Shown one piece after another: positions 46,214-56,796 of a DNA stretch of 64,000 nucleotides. The notes under the pieces were generated by a model, which made no database searches, was not told the origin of the DNA, and worked only from the letters and a program-made list of their open reading frames with translations. The first letter of the stretch is position 1; each line of letters starts with the position of its first letter. Position numbers and translations under genes: made by a program. The stretch is from Bombyx mori (taxonomy: Eukaryota > Arthropoda > Insecta > Lepidoptera > Bombycidae): contig NC_085120.1 of the NCBI RefSeq assembly GCF_030269925.1, positions 13,109,501 through 13,173,500 on the forward strand, written 5' to 3'.

Positions 46214-47444
46214 ACACAGAATAATATCAACTGAAGGTCCCTCCGCATTAATACAATATGGTGCATGTAATCTGTAACACAAAATTGCAATGATTGCAAT
46301 GTACCATAGTTAATTAGGTGACAAACTAAAAATACGACAATCTAAGCAGAAACACTGAGGCATTAGTCATGATTTTTCAATAATATTTTGCAGTATTGTC
46401 ATTGTGCATTTTTCATTTGTAATTTTAGTAGGTTGTCCGTGACGTACATTTGTAATTCGCGCAGCTGTGAATATCGTTAATCGTATGAAAAACATCGATT
46501 GCTTGGAACTATGCGCACTCCACCTGCCTCCCGCTGATGGTAGTATGACCTAACCTGGATGGTCAACAACAAGTGGTTATGGACGCATAGACGACAAACA
46601 AGTAAACACGACTTAAAAAAAAAGGAGGATGTTCCACCGTTCGAAATCCATTGTATTTTTTTTATGTGTTACTTCAACTTTATCAAGATTTGACCAGTAG
46701 TTTTTTAGTTATCCTCAATAATGCACATTGAAGTAACCAAGAGAAGTGTAGGTAGATAGCTGTAACTGTACACGTTGAAACAACAGCGTAATGAAAATTG
46801 CTTTGCGATAGAAATGTGCTGATAAGCGGTTATAACGATAAAAACCGCACTTAAAATTTAGTTTATCTGCTCTTTATTATTCATTATAATTTATAAGTGA
46901 TAAACTTACAGCACGCCGGGGGACAATCTAAATCATCTGTACTCTATAGCAGCAGCCGCAATCAGTTCACAGCTGAAGAGTCTGCAAGTCCTCGTGTACC
47001 CTCGCCACTACTAAGGATGTTGCATACAATAACTACAACCGATCATTAACAAACAACACACTTTTAATTGAATCCATTATTACTTAACTACGATCTGTTT
47101 GTCGGAGATGCTGTTAAAAAATAGATGTTTTTCTATTTGTGAATGTAACGGAGAACACCGGTAATTGACGGTCGGTCGGCTCCGGAGGAAGCGTGCTGCT
47201 GCGACTAAATATATACATAAATATTTATGCCTCTCGATTTGTACTGACACCGATTGCTTCGCACTGTCTTCGGCCTAAAAGACAGAAGATTGAGAATTTT
47301 ATTTGTTTATTAATAAGTACATACTGCTATTTTTGTATGCAGCTATCCTAAACTCACGCAATTACAATGTATTTGTCAAAAAATTCGTAGATCAGTTGGA
47401 GCATTTGATCGTCTTTTTAGTCTGTCGTCTCTATGGGGTCGGGG

Positions 47445-47565
47445 TTTTTTTTTTATTGCCCTTGTAGGCATACGAGCATACGGCCCACCTGATAGTGAGA
47501 AGTTACCGTCGCCCATGGACTTCAGCAATGCCAGGGGCAGAGCCAAGCCGCTGCCTACCCCGAGT
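47445..47565 (-). mobile_element. 3' tail of non-LTR retrotransposon (same family as 3.1 kb)
   Basis: T-run, then TTGCCCTTGTAGGCATACGA, GTTACCGTCGCCCATGGACT and GGCAGAGCCAAGCCGCTGCC. The minus-strand frame ends GRQRLGSAPGIAEVHGRR, the usual terminal peptide of this tail. Confidence 0.7.
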
Positions 47566-47965
47566 CTGTGTTTTGTTTTCAGTTGGAGTTTCCATTTTAT
47601 TGTTCTGTTTTTTGGTTTTGGGAACTCTTGTTCTTGTCGATAGCACAGGAAAATATCCTAGTTTAGAATTGTTAAATAAGAAACGTGATAGGAGCCAAAA
47701 CTGTGCCTTTAATGCAAGACATTGAGAGGCTCTAACACTCTTCCATCCCACGTGCAATGTACTAGATCAGATCCGTGACGTGCGTAGCGGCGTGTACACT
47801 TCCGCTAGGACCGGTCCGGGCGGGTCCGTGTTGCGGGCATGCTCTGTGACTGCGGGTAGACCAATAAAAGGAACGTTTTATTTTGCTCCAAATATTTGCA
47901 GTACGTGATCAGTTTTTCGTCGCATTTGTTCAAGAAGTCTGTATTGACGATGGTAAAACAGTTTT

Positions 47966-48402
47966 TCTATACCCATATTATAAAGAGGAAAGATTTGTTT
48001 GTTTGTTTGTTTGTATTGAATAGGCTCCGAAACGAATGAACCGATTTGAACAATTCCTTCACTATTTGGAAGCTACACTATTTCCAAGTGACATAGGCTA
48101 TATTCTTTTTTAACAAAAATGAGGGATCCTTACTAAAACTCCAATAATGTAACCCAAAGTGTAAAAAAATTACCTAAAATATTCTTTACATCGCGTGCCC
48201 TGCGAATACTATTGATGATAGAATAACATAATAACTACGACTTTATAGAACATATTATTTACAAAAAGTGTCGCGACAGCATAATATGTCTAACTATTAC
48301 AGCTATGCGGCAATAAGTGTTCTTTTATTTAAAAAAAAAACAGCGTCAAGTATCGTTGAAATTTTTGTTAAAGACCCGAGTGGAGCCGGAGCGGGCCACT
48401 TG
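47966..48402 (+). mobile_element. Helitron-like non-autonomous element, family H3
   Basis: Starts TCTATACCCATATTATAAAG with a (TTTG)n tract and ends GGAGCGGGCCACTTG|T. Same family as the minus-strand copy at 20922-21357; the internal blocks (GGGATCCTTACTAAAACTCC; CGCGACAGCATAATATG) match in order. Confidence 0.6.
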
Positions 48403-48861
48403 TATAATATAAATCTCGATTATTAATTTTGAAACGGTTCTGTTCAAGGGAACAGCTCGTGTGCACGTCACAGAAAAAAGAAAAAAATATGTAACTTCGA
48501 ATATCAAACAAAACTGAGAGCAATCCAGACATTACGAAAAAATGTCTTTACGCAGATACTTTCTATTTTGTTGAACAATACACACAATATGCGAACAAAA
48601 AATTCATACGCAAACATGCGTCGCGGTCCAAGGGCTTACGCAACGCGTGTACGCGAAAGCCTAATTAATTAGTCACAGTAATCACAATGATTGCCGTCCA
48701 GTCCACTGCTGCTAGCGCGCCAGGGAAAGTGGAAATAAATGCTATACATTTTAAAATACACGCAGATTTTGTAGGCTTTTGTGTATGTATGTAAATTTGT
48801 GTTTATGTAACAGCCGACTAAATGACAGTTAGCCAAATTTCGTAATGAAATGGTTGGGTTT

Positions 48862-49104
48862 ACTGGTGGTAGGACCTCTGTGAGTCCGCGCAGGTAGGTA
48901 CCACACGCCTGCGTATTTCTGCCGTGAAGCAGTAATGCGTTTCGGTCTGAAAGGTAGGGCAGCCGTTGTAACTATACTGAGATCTTAGAACTAATATCTC
49001 AAGGTGGGTGGCGCATTTACGTTGTAGATGTCTATGGGCTCCAGTAACCACTTAACACCAGGTGGGCTGTGAGCTCGTCCACCCAACTAAGCAATAAAAA
49101 AAAA
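48862..49104 (+). repeat. Bm1 SINE, 5'-truncated
   Basis: Body from CTGGTGGTAGGACCTCTGTG to ATCTAAGC-type end (CCAACTAAGCAATAAAAAA). First of three Bm1 copies in 1 kb. Confidence 0.9.
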
Positions 49105-49117
49105 TGGTGTATTTTTT

Positions 49118-49312
49118 AATGTCCTCCAGGACACTCAGCCCACCTAGTGTTATGCGGTTACTGGGGATACACAAACATGAATACCCATCACTACCCACGC
49201 ACTATCCTACACTTCAGCCCGGAATGCGTAACTGCTTTACGGCGATAACAGTAGGATGTCGATAACTACCCGGGCGAGTTCACGTTACGTCCTACCACCA
49301 GCAAAAACCGCT
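49118..49312 (-). repeat. Bm1 SINE, degenerate
   Basis: ACTCAGCCCACCTAGTGTTA, GCGGTTACTGGGG and TTACGTCCTACCACCAGC follow reverse Bm1. Confidence 0.7.
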
Positions 49313-49386
49313 TACAATGTATGTTGTATGTATGTACAAAATGCAATAATGTATTCTAGTACACTGGTTTAATACGATTAGAATTT

Positions 49387-49830
49387 TTTTTTATTGCTTG
49401 GATGGGTTGACGAGCTCGCAGCCCACCTGATGTTAAGTGGTTACTGGAGCCCATAGACATCTACAACGTAAATGCGCCACCCACCTTGAGATATAAGTTC
49501 TAAGGTCTCAGTATAGTTACAACGGCTGCCCCACCCTTCAAACCGAAACGCATTTACTGCTTCACGGCAGAAATAGGCGGGATGGTGGTACCTACCCGTG
49601 CGGACTCACAAGAGGCTCTACCACGAGTAATTACGCAAATTATAATTTTGCGGTTTTGATTTTTATCACACGATATTATTCCTTCACAGTGTAAGTCGAT
49701 CGCGAACATTTGTTGAGTACCTATTTCATTAGAAAAATTGGTACCCGCCTGCAGGATTCGAACACCGTTGCATCGCTAGATACGAATGCACCGGACGTAT
49801 TATCCTTTAGGCCACGACGACTTAACAACT
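49387..49830 (-). repeat. Bm1 SINE, full length with tRNA head
   Basis: The most complete copy. Reading on the minus strand: GTCGTCGTGGCCTAAAGGAT (A-box region), GCAACGGTGTTCGAATCCTG (B box), AATTGGTACCCGCC reversed, the GATTTTTATCAC unit, then GTAATTACTCGTGGTAGAGC, the whole body and an A-rich tail. About 440 bases, the expected Bm1 length. It serves here as the reference for judging truncated copies. Confidence 0.92.
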
Positions 49831-50546
49831 AGTAACAAAAAAGCAACAATTTTTATCGACTCCTGGTGTGATTCCGCCATGATGACATTGATAACTTAAC
49901 GGACTCTATCCGCGAGCTCTCAGCACACAACGATCTTTAATTGAAATATTATTTGGATCTAAAAATACTCAATATATTGGAGTTACATTCTCTATACATT
50001 TTATGAAGGGCTGTGTAAAGACATTTTAACTTTTTCGTTCCCATAAACGTTACATGCAATGAACATTATAAATATGTAGTATGAAAGTACAAAACAACAC
50101 AGAAAATAGCTAATAAAGCTAAACTATATAGTTATTGCAGTTTAACTATTATTGTTATTTGTTTCAAATAAATACCTTTCGTTATTCTTTGTTATAGAAC
50201 TTTTATGGTTCTCAAAAATATGTTTGCTTTTAAGATTATTTTTTGCTTTTTTTTTTCATAACCTTATATGTTCGCGTTATATAAATCCTGTTATAATCTT
50301 TGAGTATAATTAGTTCAAATCTAATTCCGGTAATCTCCTGTATCAGAGCCTGTTTGAATGTAATGCAAAATATTGTACAATCCTTGTTTATCTTATCATC
50401 TCAGAAAACACCATCGCAATAACATCTATAATTATTTTCAAGGAAAGTCCCGTGAAACAGATGCATATACATACATATATGTATATTAAACTTTATGCTT
50501 TCAAAGTGTAGCTCATAGTTTCGTTGATAAAACATTACGCAAAATG
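49831..50546. other. no gene recognised
   Basis: AT-rich sequence up to the start of the direct duplication. Confidence 0.35.
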
Positions 50547-50825
50547 TTTTAGTACTAAGTAATAATGTCCACAGAAGGGATCCGTACAAGTACGTACACC
50601 GCGTGGGCGTGAAGATGTTTCTAGGTTGATATTATGATCGCACTTGTCAACTCTGACGAAACGTATTTTGTGTAACATTAAGATAATATTTGATATTGTG
50701 ATCAGCAATTACATCTTTCGGTAGTCCGTTTACACCCGGATTAAACCAATCTTATTGTTGGTAAAAAATTTAGCTGCAGACGGACAGACGTGGTGAGCTT
50801 TTACCAAACTTGTCAAAATGGATAG

Positions 50826-50905
50826 TGGCTTCTACTTCGTGATCTGTATTACGGGCTCCAGTAATTACTTAACGCTAGACGGGCCTTGAGCTTCATCTGT
50901 ACTAT
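50826..50905 (+). repeat. Bm1 SINE fragment
   Basis: GGGCTCCAGTAATTACTTAA followed by CGCTAGACGGGCCTTGAGCT is the diverged 3' part of Bm1. Confidence 0.55.
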
Positions 50906-51243
50906 TGTATAAAATGATTGGAAATCGTAAAATTAATCAAAAGTCGTCATTAATGTCTGGACTATTCAGTAGTTTAGCAGCAACTGTCTACTTCTTCGTT
51001 CGGACCAGGAGAGTTTTTCTATCGGTACCAAACAAATAATTAAATGAAACTAATAATTAATTTACTAATGAACTCATAACAAATTTTTTGATAACATTAC
51101 CTCTGTGCTGGGACATTTGTATGTGAAAGTGTTGAATATATTATAACTATAAACATATTTTAGCAGTAATGGGTTTATGTGTTATATCATTAACAATCAA
51201 TGCATTGTTGTCAACCGAGGAATACGTGAGTTCTGCTCTAAAC

Positions 51244-51350
51244 TTTTTTTTTTATTGCTTAGATGGGTGGACGAGCTCAAGCCCACCTGATGTTAAGTGG
51301 TTACCGGAGCCATCTACAACGTAAATGCGCCACCCATCTTGAGGTATAAC
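51244..51350 (-). repeat. Bm1 SINE, 3' part
   Basis: ATTGCTTAGATGGGTGGACG, GTTAAGTGGTTACCGGAGCC and CGCCACCCATCTTGAGGTAT in reverse orientation. Confidence 0.85.
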
Positions 51351-51729
51351 TTCTGTAGGATAATGGTGAGAGAACGTTATTGTATTCCAGCTCGAAGTAT
51401 GTTCGGATTATGATGGTCACTTAGCAGTAAGTGTACTACGATTCTCATTATCGAATCTTCGGTCAAATTGTGATTTTTTCAACACCCAAAGTAGATACAT
51501 TAAGCTGTCGATCTTAAAGAGTTTTAAAATCGAACTCCATTTCAATGCACAATATGACTACCGCGTGCTCTGAACCAAATATCCTATAAGCCCCTTACAC
51601 CGTTAAAAGCCCTTCTGTGGCCCTCGCGCCGGCAGCCAACAAAAATAATGTAAGTGCTGCTATAAACAGCGCCACAGATATGCATTGCCAATAAAAAATA
51701 AATAACTCGAGTCTGGAATTTTTAGAATG

Positions 51730-53239
51730 CCGATACTTATACGCCTTTTACGTACATTCAAATACTTTAAACTTCACTTTCATCTGATTTTATGGTTTGA
51801 GCTGCCCGTATCATTTGCAATCTTTTGCAATAATTTAAATAAATACAGCAGAGTGGAATATTATTGAGACGTAAAGTGCGCTACTACTGTGTCGTCTGTG
51901 TACAATTATAATAGTTTTCTCTTTTTTTATTAAATCAATTGTGCAAAGTAACTACGTTATAAGTTTTCACAAAACAAATATTATTATGCTACTTTTTTTA
52001 TATACAAAAAATGTCGAATCAGTTGTAGTTTTAGACATTCCACTCTTTTATATCATAAGATATAACAGTCCTATTGATTGAAATAATAAAGACACCCTTA
52101 GCTGTCTTATTTTGCTTTTGTGTTCGACAACAGAACTATAGAATAGAATAATTTTTGAAGAGTTTTAAAGTTGTGCTGGAATACCTTGTCCAAGAGAAAA
52201 GATCAGCCTACATTGGCTTATAAAAGCAAAGCTTGATAGCTGAAGGATGTATATATGAGGATAATATTGTTTCACACACACAATCAGCGAATTTAGGGCA
52301 AACATCCTCACTCTTAACACAAAGATGTGGCGATTCAACAAGCTCACAAATGATAAAACGGCGACATCCTGCCCAGCGGTGAGCAGACGGTGTCACGCTC
52401 GTAATAAGAGGTACACGCACCGGAACATGACTGACGAATAGTTCATAAACCTTGATGAATCCTCTTAGTTTTGTGCCCGCGGAGAGACAAATGAGCTCAC
52501 AAACATTAACAAAAGCTCTATCAGACTCATGGAGTAACCCTGCTATAGTTTACTGAGAAATATGTTTCTGGAATGGGTGTGAAGAGCACTGCTCCCCGAA
52601 ATTAAAAGTGTTGTAATTTTGCATCGAAGACTCAAGATAGCAAGTAGCGACTTTGGTACATATATACCTTACGCTTTGTAGAGATTACGTGCTTCGGATC
52701 ACGGTTTAAAAATGTCTATTAGCCAATAAAAAATAAAACATTATTGACATAGTTTTTGTTATTTTTGCCGAAGTTTTGAACAAACTTATCAATTTTCATG
52801 CGAGGAGAGCATTTGTTTTTTTAAAATTTAAAGTAATGCATTTTAAAACAATATCAAAGTAAGACTACAATTGTGTGTATATTATAATATTATAGTTACG
52901 TAATTTGGGATAAAATATATATTTTTACCTAAAATACAATACCAGCCTATTAGCATAAAATTCTGTTCTTTTAATTAAATCTTGACTTCATTGATACCGC
53001 CCACCCAGGCGAGGAGACGTCTCAAATCGAGGGATGAGACTGAGGAAAAGTTTATGGTAATAGAATGTATTCATTTTTCAAGTGACCAAGACTCATAGAT
53101 GTTAGTACAACTTAAAAAAAAAGAACTATTCAGCAGTAAACAAATTTAGGTAAGACGCCTCAAACAGCATAATAAATAAAATCGTCGACAAACAACACCA
53201 CCAAGTGACCGAAAATAGTGACGAGCGCAGTGGCTCGGC

Positions 53240-53240
<1 letters not shown>
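51730..53240. other. no gene recognised
   Basis: AT-rich sequence. Overlapping 60- and 70-codon minus-strand frames at 52.16-52.42 kb have no recognised domain. Confidence 0.35.

Positions 53241-53273
<33 letters not shown>
53241..53273. repeat. (CGG)n trinucleotide repeat
   Basis: About eleven pure CGG units in a GC-rich island (53.22-53.30 kb), followed by TATTATAATGCGCGCC. CGG runs near TATA-like sequence often mark promoters or 5' UTRs, but no exon could be defined. Confidence 0.85.
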
Positions 53274-53586
53274 GTACTACTAGTATTATAATGCGCGCCG
53301 ACTGACTTCTCGTTAGTTTTACGATGCTTTCCGGCCTTCAGGACGTGGACGAAATTAATTTTATATCCTCGAATACATTTTCACTCTGTTTGTCTAAAAT
53401 TAGCATCAATAATTTAGACTACCGTTAAATTTATTGACTTTCAGCTATTCTGAACCCACAAGTAACACGCACTCTTTTACGATGAGCTCGATATCAGTGG
53501 TGTTCGCAAGTCATCCGTTTTAGACAAACATCATTATTCATTTCCATCGTCCTCACCCATGACTTAATAGGTGTAACTAAGTATTT

Positions 53587-53910
53587 TTGGCCATTAACCT
53601 TACAAAGGGCTTCTGCTTGCTGCCGTACACGAACACGGCTACAACTCCCTCCTCCGCGATTCGTCCCGCCCCCGCGACTCGTCCCTCTCCCGCGACTCGT
53701 CCCTCTCCCGCGACTTGCCCTCCGACCGCGTCCGACAATCTCGCTTTAGCGATCGACTTCTTTCAGTCGATCAACTTTGAGCGCGTTAACGCTTTGGGCG
53801 ACGCCATTCGCGCTGCCTCCACTGCACAACACTTTATCGCCGTTGTGCAGGAATACGCCGACGTATACGCGTCATTAAATACGTACGTCCTCCCCTCACT
53901 CCGCCAGTAA
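53587..53910 (+). pseudogene. retrotransposon ORF1 (gag-like), C-terminal fragment
   Basis: Open for about 107 codons but without an ATG at its beginning: the first codon is TTG, with a stop at 53578-53580 just before. It has a PA(T)RPSPATRPSPAT low-complexity stretch and then SDNLALAIDFFQSINFERVN and ALGDAIRAAS, a helical tail like the end of lepidopteran jockey ORF1 proteins. The nucleic-acid-binding zinc knuckles normally found upstream are missing through truncation. It stops at 53908-53910 in the same frame as ORF2. Confidence 0.7.
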
Positions 53911-53913
53911 TCA

Positions 53914-56796
53914 ATGGCGTATATAAGTAGAATAAAGCCCCTATCCGTAACGATAGGATTTTTTAACGCTTACGGTCTCGCAAATCAACGTGATCAGGTT
54001 TCTGACTTTTTGCGTGACCACCAAATTGATATCTTTTTAGTGCAGGAGACCCTACTTAAGCCCGCGCGCCGTGACCCTAAAATCGCGAACTATAACATGG
54101 TCAGGAACGACAGGCTCTCTGCCCGTGGTGGTGGTACCGTCATTTACTATAGAAGAGCCCTGCATTGCGTCCCGCTCGATCCTCCCGCGCTCGCTAATAT
54201 CGAAGCATCAGTGTGCCGAATCTCACTGACGGGACACGCGCCGATCGTTATCGCGTCCGTTTATCTTCCACCGGATAAGATCGTTCTAAGCAGTGATATC
54301 GAGGCGCTGCTCGGTATGGGGAGCTCTGTCATTCTGGCGGGCGACCTAAATTGTAAACACATCAGGTGGAACTCACACACCACAACCCCGAATGGCAGGC
54401 GGCTTGACGCGTTAGTCGATGATCTCGCCTTCGATATCGTCGCTCCGCTAACCCCGACTCACTACCCGCTAAATATCGCGCATCGCCCGGATATACTCGA
54501 CATAGCGTTATTAAAAAACGTAACTCTGCGCTTACACTCGATCGAAGTAGTTTCAGAGTTAGATTCAGACCACCGTCCCGTCGTTATGAAGCTCGGTCGC
54601 GCTCCCGATTCCGTTCCCGTCACGAGGACTGTGGTGGATTGGCACACGCTGGGCATCAGCCTGGCTGAATCTGATCCACCATCGCTTCCGTTTAGTCCGG
54701 ACTCTATCCCGTCTCCTCAGGATACCGCTGAAGCCATAGACATCGTAACGTCACACATCACCTCGACATTAGATAGGTCATCGAAGCAAGTTGTAGCGGA
54801 GGACTTCCTTCACCGCTTCAAATTGCCCGACGATATTAGGGAACTCCTTAGAGCTAAGAACGCCTCGATCCGTGCGTACGATAGGTATCCTACCGCGGAA
54901 AATCGTATTCGAATGCGTGCCCTACAACGCGACGTAAAGTCTCGCATCACCGAAGTCCGAGATGCCAGATGGTCTGATTTCTTAGAAGGACTCGCGCCCT
55001 CTCAAAGGTCTTACTACCGCTTAGCTCGTACTCTCAAATCGGATACGGTAGTAACTATGCCCCCCCTCGTAGGCCCCTCAGGCCGACTCGCGGCGTTCGA
55101 TGATGACGAAAAAGCAGAGCTGCTGGCCGATACATTGCAAACCCAGTGCACGCCCAGCACTCAATCCGTGGACCCTGTTCATGTAGAATTAGTAGACAGT
55201 GAGGTAGAACGCAGAGCCTCCTTGCCACCCTCTGATGCGTTACCACCCGTCACCCCGATGGAAGTTAAAGACTTGATCAAAGACCTACGTCCTCGCAAGG
55301 CTCCCGGTTCCGACGGTATATCCAACCGCGTTATTAAGCTTCTACCCGTCCAACTCATCGTGATGTTGGCATCTATTTTCAATGCCGCTATGGCGAACTG
55401 TATCTTTCCCGCGGTGTGGAAAGAAGCGGACGTTATCGGCATACATAAACCCGGTAAACCAAAAAATCATCCGACGAGCTACCGCCCGATTAGCCTCCTC
55501 ATGTCTCTAGGCAAACTGTATGAGCGTCTGCTCTACAAACGCCTCAGAGACTTCGTCTCATCCAAGGGCATTCTCATCGATGAACAATTCGGATTCCGTA
55601 CAAATCACTCATGCGTTCAACAGGTGCACCGCCTCACGGAGCACATTCTTGTGGGGCTTAATCGACCAAAACCGTTATACACGGGAGCTCTCTTCTTCGA
55701 CGTCGCAAAAGCGTTCGACAAAGTCTGGCACAATGGTTTGATTTTCAAACTATTCAACATGGGCGTGCCGGATAGTCTCGTGCTCATCATACGGGACTTC
55801 TTGTCGAACCGCTCTTTTCGATATCGAGTCGAGGGAACCCGCTCCTCCCCACGACCTCTCACAGCTGGAGTCCCGCAAGGCTCTGTCCTCTCACCCCTCC
55901 TATTTAGCTTATTCGTCAACGATATTCCCCGGTCGCCGCCGACCCATTTAGCTTTATTCGCCGACGACACGACTGTTTACTATTCTAGTAGAAATAAGTC
56001 CCTAATCGCGAAGAAGCTTCAGAGCGCAGCCCTAGCCCTAGGACAGTGGTTCCGAAAATGGCGCATAGACATCAACCCAGCGAAAAGTACTGTGGTGCTA
56101 TTTCAGAGGGGAAGCTCCACACGGATTTCCTCCCGGATTAGGAGGAGGAATCTCACACCCCCGATTACTCTCTTTAGACAACCCATACCCTGGGCCAGGA
56201 AGGTCAAGTACCTGGGCGTTACCCTGGATGCATCGATGACATTCCGCCCGCATATAAAATCAGTCCGTGACCGTGCCGCGTTTATTCTCGGTAGACTCTA
56301 CCCCATGATCTGTAAGCGGAGTAAAATGTCCCTTCGGAACAAGGTGACACTTTACAAAACTTGCATAAGGCCCGTCATGACTTACGCGAGTGTGGTGTTC
56401 GCTCACGCGGCCCGCACACACATAGACACCCTCCAATCCCTACAATCCCGCTTTTGCAGGTTAGCTGTCGGGGCTCCGTGGTTCGTGAGGAACGTTGACC
56501 TACACGACGACCTGGGCCTCGAATCAATTCGGAAATACATGAAGTCAGCGTCGGAACGATACTTCGATAAGGCTATGCGTCATGATAATCGCCTTATCGT
56601 TGCCGCCGCTGACTACTCCCCGAATCCTGATCATGCAGGAGCCAGTCACCGTCGACGCCCTAGACACGTCCTTACGGATCCATCAGATCCAATAACCTTT
56701 GCATTAGATGCCTTCAGCTCTAATACTAGGGGCAGGCTTAGGGACCCCGGTAACCGTACTCGTCGAACTCGACAAAGAGGTCGACGTGCAACCTAA
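53914..56796 (+). CDS. retrotransposon ORF2: AP-like endonuclease and reverse transcriptase
   Basis: 960 codons without a break. The N-terminal endonuclease (about 12-228) shows FFNAYGLANQ (N18), VQETLL (E45), LAGDLN (D144, N146) and SDHRPVV (D219, H220), the metal and catalytic positions of the exonuclease-endonuclease-phosphatase fold that nicks target DNA. The reverse transcriptase (about 450-720) shows LRPRKAPGSDGI, YRPISLL, FGFRTNHSC, FFDVAKAFDKVW (D596), AGVPQGSVLSPLLF and LFADDTTVYY (D684, D685). The C-terminal YKTCIRPVMTYAS segment is typical of jockey-type elements. No RNase H domain is visible. The ATG follows the ORF1 stop after one codon (TAA TCA ATG), in the same frame, suggesting termination-reinitiation. 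All catalytic residues are present, so the copy is young, but the truncated ORF1 makes it non-autonomous. Confidence 0.92.
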   Translation: MAYISRIKPLSVTIGFFNAYGLANQRDQVSDFLRDHQIDIFLVQETLLKPARRDPKIANYNMVRNDRLSARGGGTVIYYRRALHCVPLDPPALANIEASVCRISLTGHAPIVIASVYLPPDKIVLSSDIEALLGMGSSVILAGDLNCKHIRWNSHTTTPNGRRLDALVDDLAFDIVAPLTPTHYPLNIAHRPDILDIALLKNVTLRLHSIEVVSELDSDHRPVVMKLGRAPDSVPVTRTVVDWHTLGISLAESDPPSLPFSPDSIPSPQDTAEAIDIVTSHITSTLDRSSKQVVAEDFLHRFKLPDDIRELLRAKNASIRAYDRYPTAENRIRMRALQRDVKSRITEVRDARWSDFLEGLAPSQRSYYRLARTLKSDTVVTMPPLVGPSGRLAAFDDDEKAELLADTLQTQCTPSTQSVDPVHVELVDSEVERRASLPPSDALPPVTPMEVKDLIKDLRPRKAPGSDGISNRVIKLLPVQLIVMLASIFNAAMANCIFPAVWKEADVIGIHKPGKPKNHPTSYRPISLLMSLGKLYERLLYKRLRDFVSSKGILIDEQFGFRTNHSCVQQVHRLTEHILVGLNRPKPLYTGALFFDVAKAFDKVWHNGLIFKLFNMGVPDSLVLIIRDFLSNRSFRYRVEGTRSSPRPLTAGVPQGSVLSPLLFSLFVNDIPRSPPTHLALFADDTTVYYSSRNKSLIAKKLQSAALALGQWFRKWRIDINPAKSTVVLFQRGSSTRISSRIRRRNLTPPITLFRQPIPWARKVKYLGVTLDASMTFRPHIKSVRDRAAFILGRLYPMICKRSKMSLRNKVTLYKTCIRPVMTYASVVFAHAARTHIDTLQSLQSRFCRLAVGAPWFVRNVDLHDDLGLESIRKYMKSASERYFDKAMRHDNRLIVAAADYSPNPDHAGASHRRRPRHVLTDPSDPITFALDAFSSNTRGRLRDPGNRTRRTRQRGRRAT

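Larger units (their letters stand above)
41564..47327 (+). repeat. left arm of a 5764-bp inverted duplication
   Basis: The reverse complement recurs at 57051-62814. Paired positions add to 104378 across the entire arm, so there is no net indel. Five conceptual peptides compared between arms (60-113 aa) are identical, and a sampled homopolymer (nine A at 45.27 kb) has the same length. The left boundary is TAG|CAGAAG and the right boundary CATACTGC|TATT. It contains a Helitron, two Bm1 copies and a LINE tail. Confidence 0.95.
50547..51729 (+). repeat. direct duplication, first copy
   Basis: From TTTTAGTACTAAGTAATAAT onward the sequence recurs at 62818-64000 with a constant offset of 12271, and the last bases of the window still match. 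The real duplicated length is therefore unknown. Includes a Bm1 trace (50826-50905) and a truncated reverse Bm1 (51244-51350). Confidence 0.95.

Noticed and set aside
54462..55970. Antisense open frames within ORF2
   Set aside because: Shadows of the GC-rich reverse transcriptase gene in other frames.
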